This document shows, in pieces, positions 53,200 to 62,335 of a stretch of 64,000 bases of DNA. This DNA is from ATX-6F1 sp943369485 (GTDB lineage: Bacteria > Cyanobacteriota > Cyanobacteriia > PCC-6307 > Cyanobiaceae), in contig CALRNH020000015.1 in the NCBI GenBank assembly GCA_943369485.1, positions 1 through 64,000 of the forward strand, written 5' to 3'. The notes under the pieces are model-generated. The model worked only from the letters and a program-made list of their open reading frames with translations, searched no databases and had not been told where the DNA came from. The translations under genes were made by a program, and so were the position numbers. The stretch's first letter is position 1. Each line of letters begins with the position of its first letter.

Positions 53200-53739
53200 T
53201 CATTTCTTACCGGTCTTGCCGGCTTTGCGGAGGATCCGCTCGCCCTCGTACTTGATGCCCTTGCCCTTGTAGGGCTCGGGAGGACGAATGGCGCGCACTT
53301 TGGCGGCTTCGTTGCCCACCAGCTCCTTGTCGGCTCCGGAGACAAACACCTGGGTGTTGTTCTCCACGGCAAAGGTGATCCCATCGGGGGGAACCATCTC
53401 CACCGGGTGGCTGTAGCCCGCCAGGACCACGAGGTTGCGGCCCTTGATCTGGGCCCGGTAGCCCACACCGATGATTTCCAGTTTGCGCGTGAACCCCTGG
53501 CTGACCCCTTCCACCATGTTGGCGACGAGGGTGCGGCTGAGGCCGTGGCGCTCGCGGGAGCGGCGACTGGTGTTGGCGGGAGCGACCACCACGGAGGAAT
53601 CCTCCTGGCTGATCAACACCCCATCGGGGAGGGTGCGGGACAACTCACCTTTGGGCCCCTTCACGGTGACCGCCAAACCATTGAGGCTGACGGTCACCTT
53701 GGCGGGGACGGGGATCGGTGCTTTACCAATTCGTGACAT
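53200..53739 (-). CDS. rplF: 50S ribosomal protein L6
   Basis: L6 sits near the factor-binding site. The 179-residue protein has MSRIGKAPIPVPAKVTVSLN, GPKGELSRTLP and the C-terminal signature PEPYKGKGIKYEGERILRKAGKTGKK. It is 16 nt after rpsH. Confidence 0.98.
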   Translation of the reverse strand: MSRIGKAPIPVPAKVTVSLNGLAVTVKGPKGELSRTLPDGVLISQEDSSVVVAPANTSRRSRERHGLSRTLVANMVEGVSQGFTRKLEIIGVGYRAQIKGRNLVVLAGYSHPVEMVPPDGITFAVENNTQVFVSGADKELVGNEAAKVRAIRPPEPYKGKGIKYEGERILRKAGKTGKK

Positions 53740-53755
53740 GGATCAATCTCCCAGA

Positions 53756-54157
53756 TCAATAGACGTAGCAGAGCACTTCGCCGCCGACACCCTGCTTGCG
53801 GGCGTCACGGTCGCTCATCACACCTTTTGAGGTGGAGATGATGGCCACTCCGAGTCCGCCCAGCACCTTGGGGAGCTGGCGGGTGTTCTTGTAAATGCGC
53901 AAGCCTGGCTTGCTCACCCGCTGCACGCGGCGGATGGTGGGCTGCCGATGCTTACCGCTGTACTTCAGCTGGAGGACGAGGTGGCTTTGCACCCCTTCGC
54001 CCTCTTTGCTGATCTCGGCGATGAAGCCTTCCTGCTGCAGCACCTTGGCGATGCTGAGCGCCATGCGTGAAGCGGGAACCTTGGTGTTCTCGTGCTTCTT
54101 CTCACTCGCATTGCGGATGCGGGTCAGGAGGTCTGAAATTGGGTCGTGGTTGGCCAT
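53756..54157 (-). CDS. rpsH: 30S ribosomal protein S8
   Basis: S8 binds the central domain of 16S rRNA and, in E. coli, represses the spc operon. The 133-residue protein starts at the ATG giving MANHDPISDLLTRIRNAS and ends with GVGGEVLCYVY; the conserved STSKGVMSDRDAR is present. The S14 gene (rpsN), which precedes rpsH in E. coli, is absent: rplE lies 19 nt upstream. Confidence 0.98.
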   Translation of the reverse strand: MANHDPISDLLTRIRNASEKKHENTKVPASRMALSIAKVLQQEGFIAEISKEGEGVQSHLVLQLKYSGKHRQPTIRRVQRVSKPGLRIYKNTRQLPKVLGGLGVAIISTSKGVMSDRDARKQGVGGEVLCYVY

Positions 54158-54176
54158 GGTCGGGTCCGAGGAGGGC

Positions 54177-54716
54177 TCAGTTGCTGCGGAACGGCATACC
54201 CATCTCGCGGAGGAGGGCCCGGCCCTCTTCGTCGTTACGGGCACTGGTCACGATGGTGATGTCCATGCCCCGGATGGCGTCGATCTTGTCGTAGGAGATT
54301 TCGGGAAAGATGATCTGTTCCCGAACCCCCAGGGTGTAGTTCCCCCGGCCGTCGAAACTCTTGGGGCTGACGCCACGGAAGTCGCGGATGCGCGGCAACG
54401 CCAGGTGGATCAGGCGCTCCAGGAAGGCGTACATCCGCTCACCCCGGAGGGTGACGGCGACGCCGATCGGCATGCCCTGGCGAATTTTGAAGGCGGCGAT
54501 CGCCTTCTTCGCCCGGGTCACCACAACCTTCTGGCCCGTGATGGTGGCCAGTTCGGCAATGGAGGCTTCGAGGGCCTTGGCGTTCTGGGCGGCTTCACCG
54601 AGGCCCCGGTTGACGGTGACTTTCAGCACCTTGGGGACTTCGTGAACATTGGAGAGATGGAGATCCTTGAGCAACTTGGGCTGGATCGTCTCCCGGTAGC
54701 GCTGTTTGAGTGACAT
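54177..54716 (-). CDS. rplE: 50S ribosomal protein L5
   Basis: L5 binds 5S rRNA and the P-site tRNA. The 179-residue protein includes PKVLKVTVNRGLGEA, ITGQKVVVTRAKKAIAAFK, RGMDITIVTSARNDEEGRAL and the C-terminal MGMPFRSN. An 86-nt gap, the largest inside the spc block, separates it from rplX; I see no clear hairpin there. Confidence 0.98.
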   Translation of the reverse strand: MSLKQRYRETIQPKLLKDLHLSNVHEVPKVLKVTVNRGLGEAAQNAKALEASIAELATITGQKVVVTRAKKAIAAFKIRQGMPIGVAVTLRGERMYAFLERLIHLALPRIRDFRGVSPKSFDGRGNYTLGVREQIIFPEISYDKIDAIRGMDITIVTSARNDEEGRALLREMGMPFRSN

Positions 54717-54802
54717 GACAGGGGGAAGGGGTGCGCTTCTGGGCGTGGTCAGAAGGCGGTCAGGGACGCGGGAGGGGAAGGGGGGAGAGGGGTGGCTGCC
54801 GG

Positions 54803-55159
54803 TCAGTCGAGAAGTTCGCCGGTCTTTTTGAGGCGGCGTTTCTTGGAGCCGTCCTTGTCGACGACGATCTCCACCCGGCTGGCCACCTTTTTGTCGGTGG
54901 AGTACAGCATCACATTCGAGGCGTGCACGGAGGCCTCCTCGGTGACGATGCGGCCGGTTTCGCCCTCCTGGGTGGGCTTGACGTGACGGGTGCGCAGGTT
55001 GATGCCCTGCACAATCACGCGGTTCTCATTCGGCAGGGTGCGCAGCACCTCACCGGTCTTGCCCTTGTCCTTGCCGGCGATCACCTGAACGGTGTCGCCT
55101 TTGCGGATGCGCAGCTTGATACGCACGCTGGGTTTGGCTTTGACGGTGGCGGTAGCCAT
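54803..55159 (-). CDS. rplX: 50S ribosomal protein L24
   Basis: L24 starts 50S assembly. The 118-residue protein has the KOW motif (IRKGDTVQVIAGKDKGKTGEVLR, about 20-42), followed by VIVQGINLRTRHVKP. It overlaps nothing and lies 1 nt after rplN. Confidence 0.97.
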   Translation of the reverse strand: MATATVKAKPSVRIKLRIRKGDTVQVIAGKDKGKTGEVLRTLPNENRVIVQGINLRTRHVKPTQEGETGRIVTEEASVHASNVMLYSTDKKVASRVEIVVDKDGSKKRRLKKTGELLD

Positions 55160-55160
55160 C

Positions 55161-55526
55161 TCAGATCACCTCCGGAGCGAGGGACACGATCTTGGTGAAG
55201 TTCCGCTCCCGCAGTTCGCGGGCGACGGGACCGAAGACGCGGGTGCCCTTGGGGTTGTTGTCGTTGCCGAGGATCACCGCGGCGTTGTCGTCGAAGCGGA
55301 TCGAATTGCCCGTTTCGCGACGGAGGGTCGCCCTGGTGCGGACCACCACCGCTTTCACCACATCCGATTTCTTGACGCCCATGTTGGGCATGGCGTCCTT
55401 GACGGCAGCCACGATCACATCGCCCACGTGGGCGTAGCGACGGTTGGTGCCGAGCACACGGATGCACTGGATGCGCTTGGCGCCGCTGTTGTCAGCGACG
55501 TTCAGATAGGTTTCCTGCTGAATCAT
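55161..55526 (-). CDS. rplN: 50S ribosomal protein L14
   Basis: L14 contacts the 30S subunit (bridge B8). The 121-residue protein begins MIQQETYLNVADNSGAKRIQ and has the signature AVVVRTRATLRRETGNSIRFD and RVFGPVARELRERNFTKIVSLAPEVI. It is 12 nt after rpsQ. Confidence 0.98.
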   Translation of the reverse strand: MIQQETYLNVADNSGAKRIQCIRVLGTNRRYAHVGDVIVAAVKDAMPNMGVKKSDVVKAVVVRTRATLRRETGNSIRFDDNAAVILGNDNNPKGTRVFGPVARELRERNFTKIVSLAPEVI

Positions 55527-55538
55527 TTAGAGAACTCC

Positions 55539-55790
55539 TCAGCTGGCGGCCGATGGGGTGAGAACTTCGGCCACGGTCCAACGCTTGCTGCGGCTGAGCG
55601 GTCGGGTTTCGGTGATCCGAACCCGATCGCCGACGCGGCAGGCGTTGGCTTCATCGTGGGCTTTGTAGCGGGTGGTGCGGCTGACGGTCTTTTGGTAGAT
55701 GGGGTGGGGGAAGCGGTTTTCCACCGCCACCACCACCGTTTTGTCCATCTTGTCGCTGACGACGGTGCCGACCCTTTCCTTGAGTGCCAT
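55539..55790 (-). CDS. rpsQ: 30S ribosomal protein S17
   Basis: S17 is an early-binding 16S rRNA protein. The 83-residue protein has ERVGTVVSDKMDKTVVVAVE, HPIYQKTVSRTTRYKAHDE and GDRVRITETRPLSRSKRW. It is 17 nt after rpmC. Confidence 0.98.
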   Translation of the reverse strand: MALKERVGTVVSDKMDKTVVVAVENRFPHPIYQKTVSRTTRYKAHDEANACRVGDRVRITETRPLSRSKRWTVAEVLTPSAAS

Positions 55791-55807
55791 GGGGTGAATG
55801 GGAGGGA

Positions 55808-56020
55808 TCAGGAGGAGACGGTGGAGCGCTTTCGCTCCGCCTGCACCGTTTGAAGCTGGGCCAGCTTGATGCGGGCCAGCTTGAAACGGTGGGGTTGCTC
55901 CAGTCGGCGGGTGGCCTGCTGGAAGCGCAGGTCGAACAGTTCGCGGCGGGTGCCGTCGATCTGTTCATTGAGTTCGCCGTCGCTGAGTTTGCGCAGGTCG
56001 GCGATGTCGGGGCGTGCCAT
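55808..56020 (-). CDS. rpmC: 50S ribosomal protein L29
   Basis: L29 lies at the tunnel exit and helps bind trigger factor and SRP. The 70-residue all-helical protein has MARPDIADLRKLSDGELNEQ, ELFDLRFQQATRRLEQPHRFK and a polar end. It is only 3 nt after rplP. Confidence 0.97.
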   Translation of the reverse strand: MARPDIADLRKLSDGELNEQIDGTRRELFDLRFQQATRRLEQPHRFKLARIKLAQLQTVQAERKRSTVSS

Positions 56021-56023
56021 GGG

Positions 56024-56485
56024 TCAGGCCTCCACGGGTTGAACGGTGTCCGAGCTGGTTTCCGCCTCCTGGTCGGCCAGGGTCAGAAACTTGGTCTTGA
56101 TCGGCAGTTTGTACTGCGCCAGGCGCATGGCCTCCCGGGCGATCGTTTCGTTGATCTCGGGACCGCCCATCTCGAAGAGAATCCGCCCCGGCTTGATCAC
56201 GGCCACCCAGAACTCCGGGTTGCCCTTACCGGAACCCATGCGGGTTTCGGCTGCGCGCATGGTCACGGGTTTGTCGGGGAAGATCCGGATCCAGATCTTT
56301 CCGCCCCGTTTGACGCTGCGGCTCATGGCACGCCGGCTGGCCTCGATCTGGCGGGAGGTGATCCACCCGCACTCCTGGGCTTGAAGGGCAAACTGACCGA
56401 AAGCAACGGTGTTGCCTCGGGTGGCGACGCCGCACATGCGGCCCCGTTGCTGTTTGCGGAATTTGACGCGTTTTGGACTCAGCAT
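56024..56485 (-). CDS. rplP: 50S ribosomal protein L16
   Basis: L16 organises the A-site region of 23S rRNA. The 153-residue protein begins MLSPKRVKFRKQQRGRMCGV and has FGQFALQAQECGWITSRQIEASRRAM and RMGSGKGNPEFWVAVIKPG. A C-terminal tail (LADQEAETSSDTVQPVEA) extends beyond the 136 residues of E. coli L16. It is 16 nt after rpsC. Confidence 0.98.
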   Translation of the reverse strand: MLSPKRVKFRKQQRGRMCGVATRGNTVAFGQFALQAQECGWITSRQIEASRRAMSRSVKRGGKIWIRIFPDKPVTMRAAETRMGSGKGNPEFWVAVIKPGRILFEMGGPEINETIAREAMRLAQYKLPIKTKFLTLADQEAETSSDTVQPVEA

Positions 56486-56501
56486 GGTTCAGGTCTCCTG
56501 A

Positions 56502-57230
56502 TCACTCCTCGTTGGAGCGGTCTTCGAACTGTTGTGGCCGCCGGTTGGCCCTGCGCTTGGGACCGGCACCCACGGGCAGTTGTTCCTGCTGCCCGGGGAG
56601 GATTTCACCTTTGAAGACCCAAACCTTGATGCCCAGCACCCCGTAGGTGGTGGTGGCCACCTTGGTGGCGTAGTCGATGTCTGCGCGGAGGGTGTGCAGG
56701 GGCACACGGCCTTCGCGCGTCCATTCGGTGCGGGCGATCTCGGCACCGTTGAGGCGGCCGCTCACCTGAATCTTCAGCCCCAGGACCCCAGCCCGCTGGG
56801 CGCGCTGGACGGTCATGCGAAGCACACGGCGGAAGGCCACGCGCTTTTCCAGCTGCTGGGCGATGTATTCGGCCAGCAGGTAGGCGTCGGCGTCGACCCG
56901 CTCCACTTCCACCACGTTGATGCGCACCTGACGGTGGGCATCGCCGATGGTTTTCTGAATGCCGGTTCGCAGGTCTTCGATGCCGCTGCCCTGGCGGCCC
57001 ACCAGCACGCCGGGGCGCGCCGTCTTGAGTTCGACCTCGAGTTGGTCGGCCTTACGGGCGATCAGCACATCGCTGATGCCGGCGCTGGCGTACTTCTTGT
57101 GGATGAAGCTGCGGATCCGGTCGTCCTCCTGAAGGAGGATCGGGTAGGTCTTGCTGGTCGCGTACCAACGGGAGCGGTGGTCCTGGGTGATCCCCAGGCG
57201 CAGTCCGGTTGGATGGATCTTGTGTCCCAT
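56502..57230 (-). CDS. rpsC: 30S ribosomal protein S3
   Basis: S3 lines the mRNA entry and has helicase activity with S4 and S5. The 242-residue protein starts at the ATG giving MGHKIHPTGLRLGI. It has the KH domain (GVLVGRQGSGIEDLRTGIQ), SGRLNGAEIARTEW and a basic Q-rich end. An extra 28 in-frame residues upstream are unconserved and overlap the rplV end. Confidence 0.98.
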   Translation of the reverse strand: MGHKIHPTGLRLGITQDHRSRWYATSKTYPILLQEDDRIRSFIHKKYASAGISDVLIARKADQLEVELKTARPGVLVGRQGSGIEDLRTGIQKTIGDAHRQVRINVVEVERVDADAYLLAEYIAQQLEKRVAFRRVLRMTVQRAQRAGVLGLKIQVSGRLNGAEIARTEWTREGRVPLHTLRADIDYATKVATTTYGVLGIKVWVFKGEILPGQQEQLPVGAGPKRRANRRPQQFEDRSNEE

Positions 57231-57249
57231 CGGTCGGTGTCCTCGGGGG

Positions 57250-57609
57250 TCAGGCGGTGGTGGCTGCCACAGCAATGCTGATGTGGCAGGTTTGTTTCTT
57301 GATCGCGTAGGCACGGCCTTGGGCGCGCGGCCGGAACCGCTTCAGGGAGGGACCCATGTCCGCCGTGGCCTGGCTGATCACCAGGCTGGCGGGGTCGAGC
57401 CCCATGTTGTGCTCCGCATTCGCCACCGCGGACCGCAACACCTTGGTGATGGGGCCCGTGGAGCGATAGGGCATGAACTCGAGCAGAATCAGCGCTTCCC
57501 GGTAGGACCGGCCGCGGATCTGATCGAGCACACGACGCACCTTGGACACGGATCCGCGGATGAAGCGGCCGTGGGCAAGGGCTTGGGTGGTGGGGGTGGA
57601 ATTAGCCAT
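57250..57609 (-). CDS. rplV: 50S ribosomal protein L22
   Basis: L22 lines the exit tunnel and is a site of macrolide resistance. The 119-residue protein starts at the ATG giving MANSTPTTQALAHGRFIRGS. It has KVRRVLDQIRGRSYREALILLEFMPYRS and the tunnel loop RFRPRAQGRAYAIKKQTCHI. It is 13 nt after rpsS. Confidence 0.97.
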   Translation of the reverse strand: MANSTPTTQALAHGRFIRGSVSKVRRVLDQIRGRSYREALILLEFMPYRSTGPITKVLRSAVANAEHNMGLDPASLVISQATADMGPSLKRFRPRAQGRAYAIKKQTCHISIAVAATTA

Positions 57610-57622
57610 AACGAGTCGTTCC

Positions 57623-57898
57623 TTAACGGGCACCTTTCTTGTCCTTGATGTGGCCCCGGAAGGTGCGCGTGGGGGCGAACTCCCCAAGCTTGTGACCGAC
57701 CATCTGTTCCGTCACGTAGACGGGAACATGGGCTTTGCCGTTGTGCACGGCAATGGTGTGGCCGATCATCATCGGCAGGATGGTGGAAGCGCGTGACCAG
57801 GTCTTGATCACACCCTTGTCACCGGCGGTGTTCTGGGCCTCGACCTTGCGGAGCAGGCTGTCGGCCACAAACGGACCTTTTTTGAGTGAACGTCCCAT
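57623..57898 (-). CDS. rpsS: 30S ribosomal protein S19
   Basis: S19 is a head protein near the A site. The 91-residue protein has MGRSLKKGPFVADSLLRKVE, TWSRASTILPMMIGHTIAVHNGK and GHKLGEFAPTRTFRGH. It is 35 nt after rplB. Confidence 0.98.
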   Translation of the reverse strand: MGRSLKKGPFVADSLLRKVEAQNTAGDKGVIKTWSRASTILPMMIGHTIAVHNGKAHVPVYVTEQMVGHKLGEFAPTRTFRGHIKDKKGAR

Positions 57899-57933
57899 GG
57901 CGGTTTAAGCAGACAACAAAACGGTGGTGAGCA

Positions 57934-58797
<864 letters not shown>

Positions 58798-58812
58798 AAC
58801 GGTTCAGACCCC

Positions 58813-59115
58813 TCAGGACTCAGGGAAAAGCTGGATGGCATTGCCTTCGGCCAAGCGCACCACCGCCTTTTTCACCTGGGCACGCTTGCCGGCGAAACGG
58901 CCCACCCGGCGGGAGCGCCGGGGGGGATTCATGGTGCTGATGCCGATGACACGCACGTCGAACAGTTGTTCGACGGCGGCCTTGATATCGGGCTTGGCGG
59001 CCCGGTGGTCCACCTCGAAGGTGTACTGGTTCTGCTCGAGGGCGCGGGTGGCCTTCTCGGTGATCAGCGGCCGGCGGATCACATCCGCGAGCCGGCCAGC
59101 GAAACGCTCAGTCAT
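58813..59115 (-). CDS. rplW: 50S ribosomal protein L23
   Basis: L23 lies at the tunnel exit and docks trigger factor and SRP. The 100-residue protein has LADVIRRPLITEKATRALEQ, YTFEVDHRAAKPDIKAAVEQLF and VIGISTMNPPRRSRRVGRFA. Its start overlaps the rplD end by 8 nt. Confidence 0.97.
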   Translation of the reverse strand: MTERFAGRLADVIRRPLITEKATRALEQNQYTFEVDHRAAKPDIKAAVEQLFDVRVIGISTMNPPRRSRRVGRFAGKRAQVKKAVVRLAEGNAIQLFPES

Positions 59116-59743
59116 CGCCGTAGACCTCCTGAATCTTCGCGAGGGCTTCTTCGCTCACCACCAACGTGTTGGCGTGGAGCAGATCGAACACGTTGAGCTG
59201 ATCGGCGGCGATCAACTTGACGGTTTCGAGGTTGCGCACCGAACGGCGCACCACCTCGCTGGCGCTGTCGAGCACCAGCAGCACCTTGGAGCCCTCGGCG
59301 ATGCCGAGACGCTGCAATGCAGCGCAGATCTCTTTGGTTTTGGGGGTTTCGAGGTCCGCAGCGAAGCCCTTGACCACCAAGAGGTTGTCGAGGCGACTCA
59401 CCAGGGCGGTGCGCAGGGCGAGGCGACGCTCCTTGCGGTTCATCGCCTTGTTGTAGGTGCGGGGCTTGGGCCCGAAGGTCACCCCACCGCCGGGGCGCAG
59501 GGGGGTGCGGATCGAACCCTGGCGGGCCCGGCCTGTGCCCTTCTGCTTGTAGGGCTTCCGACCACCACCACGCACCTCAGCGCGGGTGAGGGTGCTGGCC
59601 GTGCCCTGGCGGGCATGGGCCAGCTGGCGAACGATGGCGCGATGGACCAGACCGTTGGCGCTTGATTCCTTGGCGACCCGGAGCTCAAGGCTGGCCTTGC
59701 CGGCCTCCTTGCCCTGCCAGTCGCGCACGATGACGTCAGTCAT
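59108..59743 (-). CDS. rplD: 50S ribosomal protein L4
   Basis: L4 binds 23S rRNA and, in E. coli, represses the S10 operon. The 211-residue protein has the tunnel loop region GRKPYKQKGTGRARQGSIRT, GPKPRTYNKAMNRKERRLAL and a C-terminal ANTLVVSEEAL. Its start overlaps rplC by 4 nt (ATGA) and rplW overlaps its end by 8 nt. Confidence 0.97.
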   Translation of the reverse strand: MTDVIVRDWQGKEAGKASLELRVAKESSANGLVHRAIVRQLAHARQGTASTLTRAEVRGGGRKPYKQKGTGRARQGSIRTPLRPGGGVTFGPKPRTYNKAMNRKERRLALRTALVSRLDNLLVVKGFAADLETPKTKEICAALQRLGIAEGSKVLLVLDSASEVVRRSVRNLETVKLIAADQLNVFDLLHANTLVVSEEALAKIQEVYGDD

Positions 59744-60402
59744 GACTTGGCCCCTCCTTTGGCGGTCTTGGCACCCACCCGCTTGGCGGGGGAGATGTTC
59801 AGCAGGGCGCCGGGCTTTCCGGGCACCGACCCTTTGACCACCAGCAGGTTGCGCTCGGTGTCCACCTTCAGGATCGTCAGGCCACGGGTGGTGATCTGCT
59901 TGCCGCCGTCGCGGCCAGCCATGCGCTTGCCGGGGTAGACCCGGCCGGGGGTTGTGCCCGCGCCGATCGAACCAGGCTCGCGGTGGTTCTTCGAACCGTG
60001 GCTCATGGGGCCACGGCTGAAACCGTGGCGCTTCTGCAGACCGGTGAAGCCGCGGCCGATCGTGTCGCCGCTGACATCGATCTTCTGGCCGGCCTCGAAG
60101 GCGGCGACGGTGATGGAGGAGCCCAGCTCCAGGCCATCAACGCTGTCGACGCGGTATTCGCGCAGGTGGCGCAGGGGCTCGCTGCCGGATTTGGCCAGGT
60201 GGCCCTTGGCAGGCTGGTTCACCAGCTTTTCGCGGATGTCGCCGAAGCCGACCTGCACAGCGACGTAGCCGTCGGTGCCGGTGCTCTTGAGTTGGGTGAT
60301 GCGGCAGGGCCCCGCCTCGATCACGGTGACCGGGATGGATCTGCCTGCATCGTCGAAGAATTGGGACATGCCCAATTTCTTCCCGAGGATGCCGATGGAC
60401 AT
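59740..60402 (-). CDS. rplC: 50S ribosomal protein L3
   Basis: L3 nucleates 50S assembly and reaches the peptidyl-transferase centre. The 220-residue protein has MSIGILGKKLGMSQFFDDAG, FTGLQKRHGFSRGPMSHGSK and GSIGAGTTPGRVYPGKRMAG. It is the first gene of the S10 block here; rpsJ is in the str operon instead. Confidence 0.98.
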   Translation of the reverse strand: MSIGILGKKLGMSQFFDDAGRSIPVTVIEAGPCRITQLKSTGTDGYVAVQVGFGDIREKLVNQPAKGHLAKSGSEPLRHLREYRVDSVDGLELGSSITVAAFEAGQKIDVSGDTIGRGFTGLQKRHGFSRGPMSHGSKNHREPGSIGAGTTPGRVYPGKRMAGRDGGKQITTRGLTILKVDTERNLLVVKGSVPGKPGALLNISPAKRVGAKTAKGGAKS

Positions 60403-60858
60403 AGGAGGGTGAAAAACGCCAGCGGAACCACCAGTCGCCAGGTCCGATGGGATGGCGAAGGGTGTGGGCTGATTCGATCAAACGCAGACGGAACCGGGGC
60501 CATCCCGTGAAGGAGGCATTCCGGTTGGGCTAGCGGGAGGCGAAACAGCAGGCTGGGACTTGTGGAACCGGACCCTTGGACCATCACCGATCGGAGATCG
60601 GCCGTGCCTTTGGGCGCATTCAACAGTTTCCCGACGGCTTCTTCTCGGATGAATCCAAGGGGAGAGACCGCACTGGCCAGGGAAGGTCGTCACCAATGAC
60701 GACCTGGTGCAGCGCACTGGAGGCCCGGCTAGCGGACGGGCACAGAACGGTTGCACAAGCAAACAACATACCCTATGGACCCGAGCAATCCCTGATGGGC
60801 CATTCGCCAGGTCCTGGCTCGCAACTGTCAAACTGACGCCATCTTGAGGTCTGCCCCG
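60403..60858. promoter_or_regulatory. Divergent control region of the ribosomal super-cluster and ndhN
   Basis: This 456-bp gap separates rplC (minus) from ndhN (plus) and holds no convincing gene. Two perfect hairpins lie in it: CCGATC-GGA-GATCGG at 60587-60601 and AGGTCGTC-ACCAAT-GACGACCT at 60684-60705, about 185 and 280 nt upstream of the rplC ATG. In E. coli the S10 leader is the target of L4 control, which is a possible role for these. For ndhN, TTGCAC and TATGGA spaced 17 nt apart (from about 60752) form a weak promoter candidate. Confidence 0.45.
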
Positions 60859-61320
60859 ATGCCCTTGTTGCTTTCAGGCCGCGGATTTCGCCAGGAGTTG
60901 GAGCGTTTCGGAGCCCTGGCAGTCCATGCACCGCTTGAGGGCGGTGCCGAAACGCGTCTGCTGCGGCGGCTGCGGGCGGCCGGCTACCGGGCCCAGATCA
61001 CCTCGGCCCGAGGACTCGGCGATCCCCAGGCCTACCTCCTGGAACTGCACGGCATCCGTCCGCCCCACCTGGGTCACCACAGCGTCGGCAAGGGCGCCGC
61101 TGTGGGTGAGGTGCAGCAGGTGATGCCCCAGTTGGGTGCCCTGCTGGAAGGTGAGGCCCCGATCGTGCTCTGGCTGTTGGAAGGGCAGGTGCTCTCCAAC
61201 GCTGAACTCGTTTCCTTGATCCAGCTCACGCGCACGGTGCCTCGCCTGCACATGGTTGTGGAAATGGGGGGTGCCCGCAGCCTTCGCTGGCAGCCCCTTG
61301 AGCAGCTCGTTGCCGCCTGA
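60859..61320 (+). CDS. ndhN: NAD(P)H-quinone oxidoreductase subunit N
   Basis: NdhN is a peripheral-arm subunit specific to the photosynthetic NDH-1 complex of cyanobacteria and chloroplasts, which serves respiration and cyclic electron flow. The 153-residue protein starts at the ATG giving MPLLLSGRGFRQELERFGAL. It has APLEGGAETRLLRRLRAAGY, SARGLGDPQAYLLELHGIRPPHLGHHSVGKG and WLLEGQVLSNAELVSL. A TTG 15 nt upstream is in frame but less likely. ldpA overlaps its 3' end. Confidence 0.97.
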   Translation: MPLLLSGRGFRQELERFGALAVHAPLEGGAETRLLRRLRAAGYRAQITSARGLGDPQAYLLELHGIRPPHLGHHSVGKGAAVGEVQQVMPQLGALLEGEAPIVLWLLEGQVLSNAELVSLIQLTRTVPRLHMVVEMGGARSLRWQPLEQLVAA

Positions 61321-62335
61321 ACAGGCGCTCGCGGCCAGTGGCTGGGTCAAATTGATCTGCGGCGCCAGCAACCAGGACCTGCCAGCGATCGAGAACCTCT
61401 GCGGTATCTATGCACTGGCGGGAGTTGATTGCATCGACGTGGCCGCCGATCGGGCCGTGGTGGCGGCCGCGCGCCGGGGGATGGCCTGGGCGGCTGAACG
61501 GGGCGCCATGCACCCCTGGCTGATGGTGAGCCTCAGCGATGGGGCTGATCTCCATTTCCGCAAGGCCTGGTTCGATCCGGAGCGCTGCCCACCGGAGTGC
61601 CCGCGACCCTGCCAAAGGGTCTGCCCCGCCCTGGCCATCGGCGCAAGCGGCGCCGTACTGGAGCAGCGTTGCTACGGCTGTGGCCGTTGCCTGCCGGTTT
61701 GTCCCCTTGGGTTGATCGAGGAACGAGACCACCAGTTGGTTCCTGAGGCGGTGGCGCCGTTGCTGGCGGAGCTGCGGCCGGAGGCTGTGGAGATCCATAC
61801 CCGCCCCGGACGGGGGCAGGCCTTCGCTGATCGCCTGGCCCAGGTGAAGGCCTCTGGCCTCGTCCTCAAGCGGCTGGCGGTGAGCTGTGGCCTGGAGGAT
61901 CTGGTGGGCCCGGGGGCGCCCGGGGCCCTTGCTGATGAACTCTGGAGCCGGTTCATTCAGCTGCGTGCCCTTGGCTTCCGGCCCCTCTGGCAGCTGGATG
62001 GGCGGCCGATGAGCGGCGATCTTGGGGCCGGCAGCGCCCATGCCGCCGTGAGGCTGCTGCGGGAACTGCGGGCGATCGCCCCCCCCGGTCCGCTTCAACT
62101 GGCCGGGGGCACCAACACCAGCAGCCTGGCTCAGGTGCACCGCCAGGGGTTACGCGGGGCGGTGGCCGGCGTGGCCTTTGGGGGGGTGGCCCGTCGCCTG
62201 CTCCAACCGCTGCTGCTGCGCGCCCAGGAACGGGGGACGGGGCTGCTGGCTGATCGGGAGCTGGTGGCGGAAGCCCTGGGCGTGGCTCGCTCGCTGCTGG
62301 ATCCCTGGCGGATCCAGGATGGACCGAATCCCTGA
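61298..62335 (+). CDS. ldpA: Light-dependent period protein LdpA-like iron-sulfur protein
   Basis: In Synechococcus elongatus LdpA adjusts the circadian period to light through its redox-active Fe-S clusters. This protein has the N-terminal WVKLICGASNQDLPAIENL and IDVAADRAVVAAA. It has two ferredoxin-like cysteine sets (CPPECPRPCQRVCP and CYGCGRCLPVCP) and a TIM-barrel-like C-terminal part. The start is uncertain: TTG at 61298 gives MSSSLPPEQALAASGWVKLI with 345 residues and a 23-nt overlap with ndhN; a TTG at 61256 is also possible. The ndhN-ldpA neighbourhood is as expected in cyanobacteria. Clock function here is inferred from homology. Confidence 0.85.
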   Translation: MSSSLPPEQALAASGWVKLICGASNQDLPAIENLCGIYALAGVDCIDVAADRAVVAAARRGMAWAAERGAMHPWLMVSLSDGADLHFRKAWFDPERCPPECPRPCQRVCPALAIGASGAVLEQRCYGCGRCLPVCPLGLIEERDHQLVPEAVAPLLAELRPEAVEIHTRPGRGQAFADRLAQVKASGLVLKRLAVSCGLEDLVGPGAPGALADELWSRFIQLRALGFRPLWQLDGRPMSGDLGAGSAHAAVRLLRELRAIAPPGPLQLAGGTNTSSLAQVHRQGLRGAVAGVAFGGVARRLLQPLLLRAQERGTGLLADRELVAEALGVARSLLDPWRIQDGPNP

